Source: Paraburkholderia hiiakae (GTDB lineage: Bacteria > Pseudomonadota > Gammaproteobacteria > Burkholderiales > Burkholderiaceae). Taken from it: 64,000 bases of DNA. A program made the translations under genes and the position numbers. The notes beneath the pieces were generated by a model. That model had not been told where the DNA came from. It did no database searches and was given only the letters and a program-made list of their open reading frames with translations. The stretch is from the NCBI RefSeq assembly GCF_904848665.1, contig NZ_CAJHCQ010000002.1, positions 372,001 through 436,000 of the forward strand, in the 5' to 3' direction. Positions 44,254 to 53,521 of the stretch are shown here, piece by piece; within the stretch, counting starts at the first letter, position 1; the number at the start of each line of letters is the position of its first letter.

Positions 44254-44595
44254 ATGCCGATGCGCTTTCGAGGCTGGCTGAAGCTCGCGCTTCTCACGTT
44301 TTCCGTGGACCAGATACTGACCGCCGTGTTCGGCTACGCTACCCAACAAATCGATCCGGGCATTTCGGACTTCGAGACGGTGATCTTCAGCTGCATTACG
44401 TGCTTTCTCGTGAGCAACTGGCTGGTGTCCGATGCGCGGGCCGCATGGACCGCGGCAAAGAAGCAGGGATTTATCGGACCTGCGCGCAGCGGTGGCGCGC
44501 ATGAAACGCAACTCGAAATTGCCAACGCGTGCCCCCGCCGCTGGCTCGTCGTGCTGCATCTCGAGTTGAATCCCCAGCTCGCACAAAGCATTTGA
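44254..44595 (+). CDS. small membrane protein, paralogue of the 43223 gene
   Basis: A protein of 113 aa: two hydrophobic segments (LALLTFSVDQILTAVFGYA and TVIFSCITCFLVSNWLV), then SDARAAWTAAKKQGFIGPA and the conserved end NACPRRWLVVLHLEL. The same topology and motifs occur in the 43223 gene on the opposite strand, 0.6 kb away. An uncharacterised family. The 44038-44253 gap before it is AT-rich and probably holds the divergent promoters of this gene and the USP gene. Confidence 0.6.
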   Translation: MPMRFRGWLKLALLTFSVDQILTAVFGYATQQIDPGISDFETVIFSCITCFLVSNWLVSDARAAWTAAKKQGFIGPARSGGAHETQLEIANACPRRWLVVLHLELNPQLAQSI

Positions 44596-44657
44596 AATTT
44601 ACACAACCAGGGCCGCTATTTTTAACACCGGTTTTACGCGTTCGGTAATACGCTGAA

Positions 44658-44671
44658 GTTGTGTTCACAAC
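44658..44671. promoter_or_regulatory. 14-bp palindrome before the 44695 gene
   Basis: GTTGTGTTCACAAC, 24 bases before the start codon, in an AT-rich 100-base gap. It may be an operator or a small hairpin in the leader. The regulator is unknown. Confidence 0.4.
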
Positions 44672-44694
44672 CTGCGAATGGCAATTCAAATCTC

Positions 44695-45027
44695 ATGGCT
44701 TGCGCAAATCCCATCCCCCGTTTCGAAATCGTGGCGCCGCTTGAGCGCCCGCGTGCGAAGGTCGTCCCGCTGCGGGCCCCGCGTGCCTGGCTCGAAGTCA
44801 TGCTGAACGCGAATACTGAAGAAGGCGCGCGGGCCCATCTCACCGCGCTGCTTCATTCTCCGCTCGGCGTCTACGTCGCGCAGACCGCCTTCGTGCGTGG
44901 CGCCATGCGCGTGCAACTCGATATCGCGCCCGAAGACATCGACTTCACGATGCATACGCTGATCTCCAGCGTCCCGCAGGCCACGATCGGCGCGTTGCGC
45001 CCGCGCATCGCCAACAAGGGGGCCTGA
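44695..45027 (+). CDS. hypothetical protein coupled to DapA-like lyase
   Basis: A protein of 110 aa with no membrane segment: a basic N-terminal part (RFEIVAPLERPRAKVVPLRA) and a folded-looking rest (WLEVMLNANTEEGARAHLTA, then LDIAPEDIDFTMHTLI). No domain is recognised. It ends one base before the DapA-like gene starts (TGATATG), so the two are surely one operon. Function unknown. Confidence 0.6.
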   Translation: MACANPIPRFEIVAPLERPRAKVVPLRAPRAWLEVMLNANTEEGARAHLTALLHSPLGVYVAQTAFVRGAMRVQLDIAPEDIDFTMHTLISSVPQATIGALRPRIANKGA

Positions 45028-45028
45028 T

Positions 45029-45907
45029 ATGTTCGAAGGAATCTGGTTGCCCATCATTACGCCGTTGCGCGATGGCGAAGTGGATATCGAGGCGCTGGAG
45101 CGCCTCACCGACGAATACGCGAGCCGCGGCGTGACAGGCATCGTTGCGCTCAGCACGACCGGCGAGGCCGCGCTCCTGAGCGACGTAGAACGCGTGAGCG
45201 TGCTGCAAGCCATCACGGAGGTGGCGGCGGGCCGCGTGCCGGTGATCGCGGGCTTGGGCGGTAGCGACACGCGTGCGTTCGTGCAGGATCTGCGCGCGCT
45301 GGAAAAGTGGAATGTGGCAGGCTTTCTCGTTCCCGCGCCTTCCTATGTGTGCCCGGACCAGGCGGGGCTCGCCTGGCACTTTGGGCAGATCGCGCGTGCC
45401 ACGTCGAAGCCGTTGGTGCTCTACGACGTTCCGCATCGCACAGGTGTGTCGATCGAAATCGAAACAGTGCGCGAACTGGCGGAAATCGACAATATCGTGG
45501 CCATCAAGGCTTGCGCGAGCGAGCGCTTCAAGGCGCTGGGACAATTGCCCATCTCGCTGCTTTGCGGTACGGACGAAGCGTACCTGGAATGTCTCGAAGC
45601 GGGTGCCACAGGCGGCATCCTCGCGAGCGCACACATTTGCCCGGACTTGCTGCGCGATGTGCGCTCGCTCGTGAAGGCTGGATACGGCGAGGCGGCGAGC
45701 CGGCTTTTCGCGCGCTTCAAGGGAGTGCTGCGCTTGTTGTTCGCCGCGCCGAACCCGAGTGCGATCAAGGCCATGCTGTCGCTCGACGGCACCCTGTCGC
45801 CCGAAACGCGCATGCCGATTCGCCCGGCTTCGCCCGCGCTCGTCACGCAACTCGAATTCGCGCGCGCCGTGCTAGACGACCTGCGCGCCGTCGCGCCGTC
45901 ACCCTGA
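45029..45907 (+). CDS. DapA/NAL-family (dihydrodipicolinate-synthase-like) lyase
   Basis: A protein of 292 aa, a TIM-barrel aldolase using a Schiff-base lysine. Key residues are all in place: Lys160 (NIVAIKACAS), Tyr132 (VLYDVPHRTG), Thr43-Thr44 (LSTTGEAALL) and Arg137. It has the size and motifs of DHDPS (lysine biosynthesis), but an accessory-region copy coupled to an unknown ORF could be a paralogue acting on another 2-oxo acid or sugar acid. The essential dapA would normally be elsewhere. Confidence 0.85.
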   Translation: MFEGIWLPIITPLRDGEVDIEALERLTDEYASRGVTGIVALSTTGEAALLSDVERVSVLQAITEVAAGRVPVIAGLGGSDTRAFVQDLRALEKWNVAGFLVPAPSYVCPDQAGLAWHFGQIARATSKPLVLYDVPHRTGVSIEIETVRELAEIDNIVAIKACASERFKALGQLPISLLCGTDEAYLECLEAGATGGILASAHICPDLLRDVRSLVKAGYGEAASRLFARFKGVLRLLFAAPNPSAIKAMLSLDGTLSPETRMPIRPASPALVTQLEFARAVLDDLRAVAPSP

Positions 45908-46066
45908 TTTCGCTTCATGGGCGCGCCGCGCGCGGACGTTTTTCCGCTTTTTCGAGCTTTCATCTTGCGGCGCTACTATCCCCCTACCGTGTCATGGGGA
46001 ATCGCGAAGATGAAGTACGAGAACGCTCTGCAACGAGCGATCAACGGGGGCCTCGAGCGCGCCCGG
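45908..46066 (+). other. gap with possible gene remnant
   Basis: Contains a short frame beginning MKYENALQRAINGGLERARS at 46011 that continues only as nonsense into the next gene's antisense. It resembles the start of a truncated gene. It borders the double CoA-transferase block, whose base composition looks less GC-rich than its surroundings, and may mark an insertion junction. No promoter is identified. Confidence 0.25.
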
Positions 46067-48559
46067 TCAGAGGGGAAGATAATGATGCAGGACAGACCAC
46101 CCGTCTCCGGTGATGCCTCGCACCTTCAACGCTGCGATTTCCTCGGGGCCAAATCCGAAATCCCGGAGAACCGCTGGCGTATCGGAACCGGGAAGCGGCG
46201 CCGACCGAAGTTGCGCTATGGGAGTGCGAGCGGTCCGATACCACGTAGGCAAAAGCAGTGAGACGGTGTAACCACTGGGATGCTCAAAGTGCTGCATCAC
46301 GATGGAGCGTGTGTCCGCTGCATCGGGACTCGCTTGAATTCCTTGCTGCTCATAATCCGCGCGAAGCTCGTCCAGCCGTCGAACTGCGACCGCCACGGTG
46401 TGGTGGACGCCCGCGACTGCCTCAGCGACTTCCCTCTTGTTGAGTTGCCGAATTCTGGCTGCGATTCCGTCATAAGTCGTGCTGTCGGCCTGCAGCGCGT
46501 TGGCAATCGCCGCTATGGACGACTCTCGGCCCCCGAGATAGGTCCAGCCGTCGGCTGCCTGATAAACTGCCTGAGCCGGACCATAGCCGGTTGCCCTCGA
46601 AATTTCCGGCTCGTTCAGTTTATTCACGCTGTCGACGACATACGGAAACTGCACGAGCTGGCCGCCCATGCTCAGGGACGTTTCCACATGCGCGCTTCCG
46701 CGGCCCAGTTCTCTCGCTACTAGCGACTGAGCAATACCCAGAGCGGACAGGAAACCCGTTATGTAGTCGATACACGACGCGAGCCCGTGCAGGACCGGTT
46801 GCTCGGCGGTGCCGTAGCGGGAAGCAATGCCGACGCCGAACTGGACGACCGGGTCGTAGCCGGGGTCGTTCTTGCGAGGACCGCCCAAGGGGCCGCGCCA
46901 TGCAGTTATCTGGCACGCAATCGCGCGAGGGTTAGCGGCTGCGATCTGGGGGAACGAAATCCCCAGCCTCTGGCTCGACTCGTCGAGAAAGTTCTGGATG
47001 ACGACGTCGGATTGTTTGACGATCCGGCCTAGCGCCTCGCGGCCTTCTTCGGTCTTCAGGTCGATGATGATGGCGCGCTTGCCCTGGTTGACCTCCATGC
47101 CGAACCACATGGTGTGGCGAGGACCGGCAATCGGAGCAGGCGGATCGACGCGAATGACGTCAGCTCCGAATTCAGCCAATACCCGTGCGGCCGCAGGGCC
47201 GGCAATCGTATTGGAGATATCCACCACGCGAATACCTTCCAGCACGGTGTTACGCCTGGACTCGACGGCTTTGGGCACGATACGTTCGCCGGACCACCGC
47301 GCCGCGAGCGGGTCGTCAATATGGCGGTACGGGCGCAATTCCGGCGAAATGCTTTCACCATTCGCGCCACGGAAGGTGACGAAGCGTCCAGCTTGACGAG
47401 TCTCGCCAAAGCGTGGATCAAGCAGTGATGTAACGTTGCCGCCTTCAATTGCAGAAGGGAGCTGGAGCCATTCTTTCGTGGTACGAATGATCGAGACGGG
47501 GACGCCAGCGCGCGCAAGCTGCGCTTCCCATTCGGCTGCGGGTCGAGTGGAGAGGCGTTCGGCGATGGCGGTCCGCAATTTTTTCCGCCAACCGACGCTC
47601 AGCGTCGCCAGATTGACGTTGTTATCCGCTCCGCTCTCGTCGAACGGGCTGCCAATGACGAGGCCGTCGCCAATCATACGATCGAGCAACCCGAGCGCCT
47701 CGAGCAGCACACGGGACTGGTGGACATGTTCCACCGCATTGATGAAGATCTGCCTGCCGTCCGAACAGCGATATGCCGCGAACATCGGCCATGCGAAATC
47801 GGACAGATAGCGCTCCAGCGCGGCGCGATGTTCGGCCGTGAGATGCGTCGAGAGGTCCCGCAGAATCGGGAAAGCGACATCCCGCATGGCCTTTTCAACC
47901 GGCGGGAAGTCGAATCGCAACGGTTGGTCTTCAATATTGATCGCCAGCAGCGCCATCGCAGACATCACCGCGTCTGCCAGCGGGACTTCAATGTACTGTC
48001 CGATTCCGCTGCGCAGTCGGTGGAGATAGCCCATGCTTGCGGCAATCGCTCCATGCACGCCGCCGTATGCCGAAGCCAGCGGAATGGACGTAAAGCGCGG
48101 CGCGCCGCCAAGCAGTGGCCCGGCAAGATGGATGTCGGTGTACACGCCGCAGGCGGCGTCGATCACGCCTTCCCAGCCGGGTATGTCGCTTTCCGCGCTC
48201 TGTGACGCGAATGCGGGCAGCGAGATGTAGACGACTGCAGGATTGACGGCCTCGATTGCGGCGTAGTCGACACCGAAACTCACGCTTCGGCCGGGGCCGA
48301 GGTTGTCGATGATGATGTCCGCGTCCTGGGCGAGTGTGAGGGCGGTGCGCCGGCCCGCGTCCGATTTGAGGTCGAGCGTGATGCCGGTTTTGCCTCGACC
48401 CAGCAGTGCGTCTTCCATGGAAGCCCGTCGATTCGGCGGCTCGATCTCGATCACTTCCGCGCCCTGGTCGGCAAGAAGCATTGCGGCAACCCGGCCGGGC
48501 CAGGAACTGCCGAGATGGAGGACCCGTATGCCTTTCATCGGGTAAGTGGGTTCGGTCAT
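46067..48559 (-). CDS. double-domain class III CoA-transferase (CaiB/BaiF x2, DddD-like layout)
   Basis: A protein of 830 aa made of two CaiB-type domains (residues about 8-400 and 435-820). The second has the catalytic Asp569 in DPGYDPVVQFGVG. The first carries Glu in the same place (IPGWEGVIDAACG), so probably only the second half transfers CoA. This size and one-active-domain layout match DddD, the DMSP CoA-transferase/lyase, but other fused CoA-transferases exist and the dddB/dddC/dddT neighbours are absent. GAGGAGACAG precedes the start at 48559. It is 77 bases downstream of a class II aldolase gene and probably in operon with it. Confidence 0.85.
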   Translation of the reverse strand: MTEPTYPMKGIRVLHLGSSWPGRVAAMLLADQGAEVIEIEPPNRRASMEDALLGRGKTGITLDLKSDAGRRTALTLAQDADIIIDNLGPGRSVSFGVDYAAIEAVNPAVVYISLPAFASQSAESDIPGWEGVIDAACGVYTDIHLAGPLLGGAPRFTSIPLASAYGGVHGAIAASMGYLHRLRSGIGQYIEVPLADAVMSAMALLAINIEDQPLRFDFPPVEKAMRDVAFPILRDLSTHLTAEHRAALERYLSDFAWPMFAAYRCSDGRQIFINAVEHVHQSRVLLEALGLLDRMIGDGLVIGSPFDESGADNNVNLATLSVGWRKKLRTAIAERLSTRPAAEWEAQLARAGVPVSIIRTTKEWLQLPSAIEGGNVTSLLDPRFGETRQAGRFVTFRGANGESISPELRPYRHIDDPLAARWSGERIVPKAVESRRNTVLEGIRVVDISNTIAGPAAARVLAEFGADVIRVDPPAPIAGPRHTMWFGMEVNQGKRAIIIDLKTEEGREALGRIVKQSDVVIQNFLDESSQRLGISFPQIAAANPRAIACQITAWRGPLGGPRKNDPGYDPVVQFGVGIASRYGTAEQPVLHGLASCIDYITGFLSALGIAQSLVARELGRGSAHVETSLSMGGQLVQFPYVVDSVNKLNEPEISRATGYGPAQAVYQAADGWTYLGGRESSIAAIANALQADSTTYDGIAARIRQLNKREVAEAVAGVHHTVAVAVRRLDELRADYEQQGIQASPDAADTRSIVMQHFEHPSGYTVSLLLPTWYRTARTPIAQLRSAPLPGSDTPAVLRDFGFGPEEIAALKVRGITGDGWSVLHHYLPL

Positions 48560-48636
48560 TCGCTGTCTCCTCGAGTCGTCCGCCTTTTGGCGCCCGCTTG
48601 TGCAATCAGACTTGACTGTTGGGTGTGGGCACGGGC

Positions 48637-49482
48637 TCAGTCCAGCAGGTCCGGTTGTTCCTTGACGATGCGGGAATAAAGGAGTTGGAACTGGAACCAG
48701 CCCGCCTGCGCGGAGCCGACAATCGAATGCGACTGGCGCGCTGCGGCATCGGAAATCGTCTTCAGCGGTGCGCCGGTGCGTGCCGCTGCGGCTTCCGCCA
48801 TCAGTTGCACGTGGCACGAACGCTCCATGGTGATGAACCACCATGCGGCCTCGTCCACCGTCTTACCCACGGTCAGCAAGCCGTGGTTCTGCAGGATGGC
48901 CGCCTTGTTCGAACCCAGCGCATTGGCAATGCGCTCGCCTTCGTCCAGTTCCACTGCCACGCCGCCGAATTCATCGTAGACGGCATGGTCGTTGAAGAAG
49001 GCGCAGACGTCCTGCGTGATCGGGTCCAGTGGCCGGCCCAGCGTCGACCAGGCCCTGCCGTAGGTGCTGTGCGAATGCGCGGCTGCCATCACGTCGGGAC
49101 GGGCGTGGTGCACGCGCGAGTGGATCGCAAAGGCCGCTGCGTTGACCGGGAGGTCTCCCTCCACGACATTGCCATGATGGTCGCAGCGGATCAGGTTGGA
49201 CACCTTCACCTGACTGAAATGCACGCCGAACGGATTGACCCAGAAGGTGTCGCTGTACTCCGGGTCGCGCATCGTGATGTGGCCCGCCGCGCCTTCGTCG
49301 AAGCCGAACTTCGAGAACAGCCGGAACGCGGCCGCGAGACGCTGCTTGCCGTGCAGGCGCGCCTGCTCAGGGGAATCGAACTCAGGCGGGCGAGAGACAT
49401 GCTGGTATCGCGCCTGGAGTTCTTCGGGGAGGCCTTTAGCCAGATCAATGTCGGGCGTTGCTCGCGTTTGCGGGGACGTCAT
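48637..49482 (-). CDS. class II aldolase/adducin-family protein
   Basis: A protein of 281 aa. Zinc ligands are visible in AAHSHSTYGRAWS (two His) with a further His in LQNHGLLTVG, and AGHITMRDP is the phosphate-site strand. It is of the aldolase/adducin branch that often acts on non-sugar substrates in catabolic operons. It lies upstream of and on the same strand as the double CoA-transferase, suggesting that an acyl acid is activated by one and cleaved or modified by the other. The order and reaction are inference. Confidence 0.88.
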   Translation of the reverse strand: MTSPQTRATPDIDLAKGLPEELQARYQHVSRPPEFDSPEQARLHGKQRLAAAFRLFSKFGFDEGAAGHITMRDPEYSDTFWVNPFGVHFSQVKVSNLIRCDHHGNVVEGDLPVNAAAFAIHSRVHHARPDVMAAAHSHSTYGRAWSTLGRPLDPITQDVCAFFNDHAVYDEFGGVAVELDEGERIANALGSNKAAILQNHGLLTVGKTVDEAAWWFITMERSCHVQLMAEAAAARTGAPLKTISDAAARQSHSIVGSAQAGWFQFQLLYSRIVKEQPDLLD

Positions 49483-49933
49483 GTGGATTTCGCCTGTCGG
49501 GATGTACGAGTGAAGCGATGGACATGCGCGGTCACTGGTGCTGTGCTCTTAGTCAGTGAAACCCACATCCATTCGGCTTGACTACATCCTACGATCGCGC
49601 ATGTTCGCCGATCTGCAAGATTTCTTACGTTTCCAGCTTGTCGCATGCAGTTTCTGACTCGCCCTGTTCTGCTACCCAACACCGGCAGCTAAGGAGAGGC
49701 TGTTGCCGGCACTCGCTCCTGGCAACGTGGACAAGACGATGAGCGCCCGCAGTGAAGGCCATCATCGCTCACTACCTGAAGGTCTACGAGAAGTTGCCAC
49801 AGCTAACTCCGCAGCGTTGAACAGGTTTGTAGTCTGAGCCGGTTCAGGCCGTCATGCAGCCTGTTGCCGATGGGCATTGCCAGGGCTTTCGTTTCGACCT
49901 CTAGCGGAAACCGTCCTTGGCCGTCCGATTCAG
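49483..49933. other. 451-base gap without a recognised gene
   Basis: Only short frames are found. One stretch near 49755-49820 reads KAIIAHYLKVYEKLPQLTPQR and could be the last residues of a lost gene. The upstream promoter of the aldolase unit is presumably at 49490-49560. No repeat, tRNA or insertion-sequence end was recognised. Confidence 0.3.
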
Positions 49934-50644
49934 TCACTGTGAGTCTGCCTTCGAGTCCAATATCGGTCGGTCCTGAAGTTGTGCCCCCGCCACGGCTGAG
50001 GCTGCAGTGGCCACCGTCTCGTCGCCAGCAAGCTTTCTGACCTCGGATGCGCAATCGTCGGACGCTGCAACGTGCGCCTGGGTGAGCAGCAACTGGAGCC
50101 CCGCGATCTTCTGCTGATCTTGGGCCAACAGCGATTGGCAAGCGGTTTCCACTTGGTGCAGCCCACTGTGGTCCAGGATCGATTGGAGGTGGGTGGCCAT
50201 CCGCTCCCGGTCTTCAACCACCGGGGTAGGCTGACCCAGAACGCGTAGGGCCTCCAGCACTGCGGGCTGACACGCACCAGTGTAGGTCAGCACGCGGTCA
50301 CAGACCGGTGGAAGTACCCACGTGGGCGCGTGCACTGTCTGCTGAGTCCACAGTTCGTTATCGACTGGGTGATGAATGCCCTTCGCACGTGGTGCCCACC
50401 CTCCATGGTGGTGGCCATGGTTGCGCATTCTGACGCCGACGCGGTACAGGTGGTGACTGCCGTGTGTGCCGCGAGCGTGATGGACCGCCTGTCCCCCGTG
50501 CGCGCGCACCGTGTGTCGGATGTGCTCGGCGTGTTTAGTCGTCTGATGTTGGTGGCCGTGTGCGTCAGCCATGGCGGGGACCAACAGCGTTCCCGCCATG
50601 ATGGCCGCCACGTTAATGCCTGTTCTTGCGCTGTTGTAGTCCAC
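49934..50644 (-). CDS. histidine-rich secreted protein
   Basis: A protein of 236 aa with a signal peptide (VAAIMAGTLLVPAMADA). Residues 28-95 hold about 18 histidines, in clusters such as HGHQHQ, HHARGTHGSHH and NHGHHHGG. The C-terminal half is helical with three cysteines and no known domain. The His cluster suggests metal binding in the periplasm (zinc, nickel, copper or manganese). The next gene upstream, 460 bases away, is an Nramp metal transporter on the same strand, so a metal-homeostasis role is plausible but unproven. Confidence 0.65.
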   Translation of the reverse strand: MDYNSARTGINVAAIMAGTLLVPAMADAHGHQHQTTKHAEHIRHTVRAHGGQAVHHARGTHGSHHLYRVGVRMRNHGHHHGGWAPRAKGIHHPVDNELWTQQTVHAPTWVLPPVCDRVLTYTGACQPAVLEALRVLGQPTPVVEDRERMATHLQSILDHSGLHQVETACQSLLAQDQQKIAGLQLLLTQAHVAASDDCASEVRKLAGDETVATAASAVAGAQLQDRPILDSKADSQ

Positions 50645-51105
50645 TACACAATCCTATTAGTCTCGGTCCTCACAGCACACGTTAACGGCAGTCTATGCGG
50701 TCTGCTTTACCCCACACAGTCGGGGAGCCTGCCGAAGCTCTGGATGAGTATCTAAAATCTGTTCGATAAGTGTTCAGGCGACGTTAATTTGAAATTTAGA
50801 GGTGGTCGCTGCGCGCAGCGTGACTTCAAGTTTTTCCATTCGTACCGGTCGTCCGTGGCATGGGTATCTCGCCGATTGTTGACGCCCATTAGCGGGCCAG
50901 TGTCAAGTGCGTCACTGGATTGTTCGCGATCCAGCCTGCAGCATCGAATGTCTCTTCATGGCCGAGGCCGGAAGGCGGCCTTGCGAGCCGGTTGTCGAGA
51001 AGTCGAATGTGTCTCCGTCCGCTGGAATACGCAAACCGAAGCGACCGGACGTGCAGGTTAGCCAGAAGCGCTCGGCCGTTTCGAGAGTGCGGGCGCAGCA
51101 GGATC
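50645..51105. other. 461-base gap without a recognised gene
   Basis: The first 170 bases are less GC-rich and hold the presumed promoter of the His-rich gene. The rest contains only short open frames with no family resemblance. No terminator with a T tract was found for the Nramp gene. Confidence 0.3.
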
Positions 51106-52416
51106 TCAAATCAACCCGGAAACGCCTGCGATTTGCAGTAGCAGGATCAGGTTCAGAAGCAGCACAGCGACGGTGCCCGATACCGCCGCGACTATCGTCA
51201 AAGGGCTATTGCGATAGCGTCCCATCAGCGCGGTGCGTGACGTGAACCACACCAACGCGCTCATTGGGACCGGCAAGGCGATGCTGATCACGACCTGACT
51301 CCATACCAATGCACGGGTCGCATCGGCACCCGAGGCCACGACGACGAATGCAGGCACCATCGTGACGAGTCGCCGTACCCACACCGGAATGCGAAAGCCG
51401 ACGAACCCTTGCATGATTATCTGTCCAGCAATCGTGCCGACCACCGAGCTTGAAATGCCGGACGCGACAAGCGCGACGAGGAACAAACCTGCCGCGGCGC
51501 TGCCTAGCAGCGGCGTTAGCGTGTGCCACGCAGTCTCGATGCTGGCGATCTCCGGATGCGTCTCGTGAAAAGCGCTGGACGCCATGATCACCATGGCCAT
51601 ATTGATCAGGCCTGCGAAACCCAGCGCAACCACCACTTCGATGTTGGAGAATGCGAGCAGTTGTGAGCGCTCGCGCTCGTTGCGTGGCGTCACACGACTC
51701 TGCATCAGGCCTGAATGCAGGAACAGAACATGTGGCATGACGGTCGCGCCGACGATGCCGACTGAAATGGTCAATGCGTTGCGGTCCGGAGCGCTCGGCA
51801 TAAAGGTGTGCCGCAACACCATCGGCCACTGAACCGGCGCGATCCATAGTTCGGCCATGTACGAAAGGCCGATCACGCCGACCAGTCCGGCGATGAACAA
51901 CTCCAGCGGGCGGAAGCCTTTTCGCTCGAATTGCAGCAGCGCATACGTGACGGCGCCCGTGACCAGCATGCTGACCATCATCGGCAGATGCAGCAGCAAC
52001 GACACGCCGATCGCCCCGCCCACGAATTCCGCGAGGTCGGTTGCCATCGCGGCGATTTCGCTGGTCAGCCACATGGCAACGACCCACGGAGCCGGCCACG
52101 ACTCTCGGCATAGTTCGGCGAGATTGCGTCCTGTCACGAGCCCGAGCTTGGCCGACAGAGACTGGAATAGCATCGCCACGACGTTGGCGGCCGCTACCAC
52201 CCACAGCAGCGCATACCCGTAGCCGGAGCCAGCCTGGATGTTGGTCGCGAAGTTACCGGGGTCCATGTACGCGATCGACGCGACCACCGCGGGCCCCGCA
52301 AAGGCGAGCATGACACGTGGCCCGCGGCGTCGACCTGAGAGGCTTTCGCGGATATTGAAACAGGTCTGTTCGGTAAGCGTCTTCGGCACGACGGCCTGAC
52401 TCACGGCTTCGTTCAT
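51106..52416 (-). CDS. mntH: Nramp-family divalent metal transporter (MntH-like)
   Basis: A protein of 436 aa with about 11 helices. Helix 1 carries the metal-site motif DPGNFATN, and helix 6 has the ATVMPHVLFLHS motif whose Met and backbone complete the site. TSEIAAMATDLAEFVGGAIG is the conserved helix-3 segment. It imports Mn2+ (and Fe2+) with protons. No Mn riboswitch or MntR site was recognised upstream in the 118-base gap to the ferritin-like gene. Confidence 0.93.
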   Translation of the reverse strand: MNEAVSQAVVPKTLTEQTCFNIRESLSGRRRGPRVMLAFAGPAVVASIAYMDPGNFATNIQAGSGYGYALLWVVAAANVVAMLFQSLSAKLGLVTGRNLAELCRESWPAPWVVAMWLTSEIAAMATDLAEFVGGAIGVSLLLHLPMMVSMLVTGAVTYALLQFERKGFRPLELFIAGLVGVIGLSYMAELWIAPVQWPMVLRHTFMPSAPDRNALTISVGIVGATVMPHVLFLHSGLMQSRVTPRNERERSQLLAFSNIEVVVALGFAGLINMAMVIMASSAFHETHPEIASIETAWHTLTPLLGSAAAGLFLVALVASGISSSVVGTIAGQIIMQGFVGFRIPVWVRRLVTMVPAFVVVASGADATRALVWSQVVISIALPVPMSALVWFTSRTALMGRYRNSPLTIVAAVSGTVAVLLLNLILLLQIAGVSGLI

Positions 52417-52534
52417 GATGCTCCCTGTACAAGGTCTTCGTGACCCGGTCTGCGGCTGGCGGGATGTCTGCCACTGCCCAACGGGTGAGCGCGGCTGCCG
52501 CCACGCTCACCTGACCGGTGTTCCGCCGTTGCGT

Positions 52535-53521
52535 TCAGGCGCTCATGTTGAGCGTACCGTTCACGCCGTTCGGGAAGAAACCGCCTTTGACCGCTGCGGT
52601 ACTGGTCAAATAGACGATGTTGAGCACGTCGTTGTAGGTGCGACTGAATGCGAGGCCGTTGCTGTCGAGCGGGACGATGTTGGACGTACCCGCGGTGCTG
52701 CCGCTGATGCCCTGGTCGTCGTTGCCTACCTGGTCGAGGCTGTCACGTGCGGCAGAGATGGCGTTGGCTGCACTGATCAGGTTTGACATGTCGAGGCCCT
52801 TTGCGTACAGCGTGGTGCGCACGAGGCCCGCGTGATAGGCCTCGGCAGCGAGAATGCCTGCGGCAGCCGACAGGAACGTCTTGCTGGCAAGTAGCGGCGC
52901 AGCGCCCTTGTAGGCCGTCACGCCGACATCCTCGAAGATGAACGCGCCCAGCAGAAAATTGTTGTCGCTTGCGTACGGACTGAACGCGACACCCGCGCCG
53001 ACCAGACCTGCTGCGCGCGCAGCAACGGAGAACGCACCATTCGGATTGGTGCCGCTGATATCGATGACGGGTTGTGCAACGGCGGCCGAGCCCAGTGCGC
53101 TGCGCAGAAACGCGACGTGCTCGCGCTCGTCGTTGGCAATTTCGTTTGCGTACGCCTGCACCAAAGGATCCTGGAATGGGACTTGCGCTCCGGGGATGAC
53201 GGCGCCCGGTGTACCAACGCCGCTGAGCATATTCGCAGGCAGGCCGCTACCGGTGGTTGCGTACGTATAGAACTGCGCTTCGAGGTATTCGAGGTTAAGC
53301 GCGAAATTCAGGATCTCGTCGTCGGTCGGCGCGCTCGGGGTCGGGTTCGCCGAAGCGGGGGCGCCGGAGCCACCGCCGCAAGCGCTGATAAGGGTCCCGC
53401 CGACCAGGCCGAGACCCAGTCCCCCGGCGTTCCTGAAAAACTGCCTGCGTTTCAGGCGCCGTTCGACGCGACGGTCGAACACGTCGATGAGCGCTGCTGA
53501 ATTGCCTTTCGTATCGGACAT
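52535..53521 (-). CDS. ferritin-like domain lipoprotein with Tat signal
   Basis: A protein of 328 aa. The N-terminus has a twin-arginine signal (RRQFFRNAGGLGLGLVGG) ending in a lipobox (LISAC), then a Gly/Pro linker. A ferritin-like four-helix bundle (residues 75-290) has carboxylate/His pairs LEYLEAQFY, DEREHVAFLR and AEAYHAGLVR, consistent with a di-iron site. It is exported, folded and lipid-anchored. The start at 53521 (MSDTKG) is chosen because GGAG is seven bases upstream. It is divergent from an ECF sigma gene. Confidence 0.85.
   Translation of the reverse strand: MSDTKGNSAALIDVFDRRVERRLKRRQFFRNAGGLGLGLVGGTLISACGGGSGAPASANPTPSAPTDDEILNFALNLEYLEAQFYTYATTGSGLPANMLSGVGTPGAVIPGAQVPFQDPLVQAYANEIANDEREHVAFLRSALGSAAVAQPVIDISGTNPNGAFSVAARAAGLVGAGVAFSPYASDNNFLLGAFIFEDVGVTAYKGAAPLLASKTFLSAAAGILAAEAYHAGLVRTTLYAKGLDMSNLISAANAISAARDSLDQVGNDDQGISGSTAGTSNIVPLDSNGLAFSRTYNDVLNIVYLTSTAAVKGGFFPNGVNGTLNMSA

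Noticed and set aside
49600..49820. Possible insertion-sequence or tRNA remnant
   Set aside because: No transposase fragment, terminal repeat pair or cloverleaf could be recognised; only a short coding-like tail.
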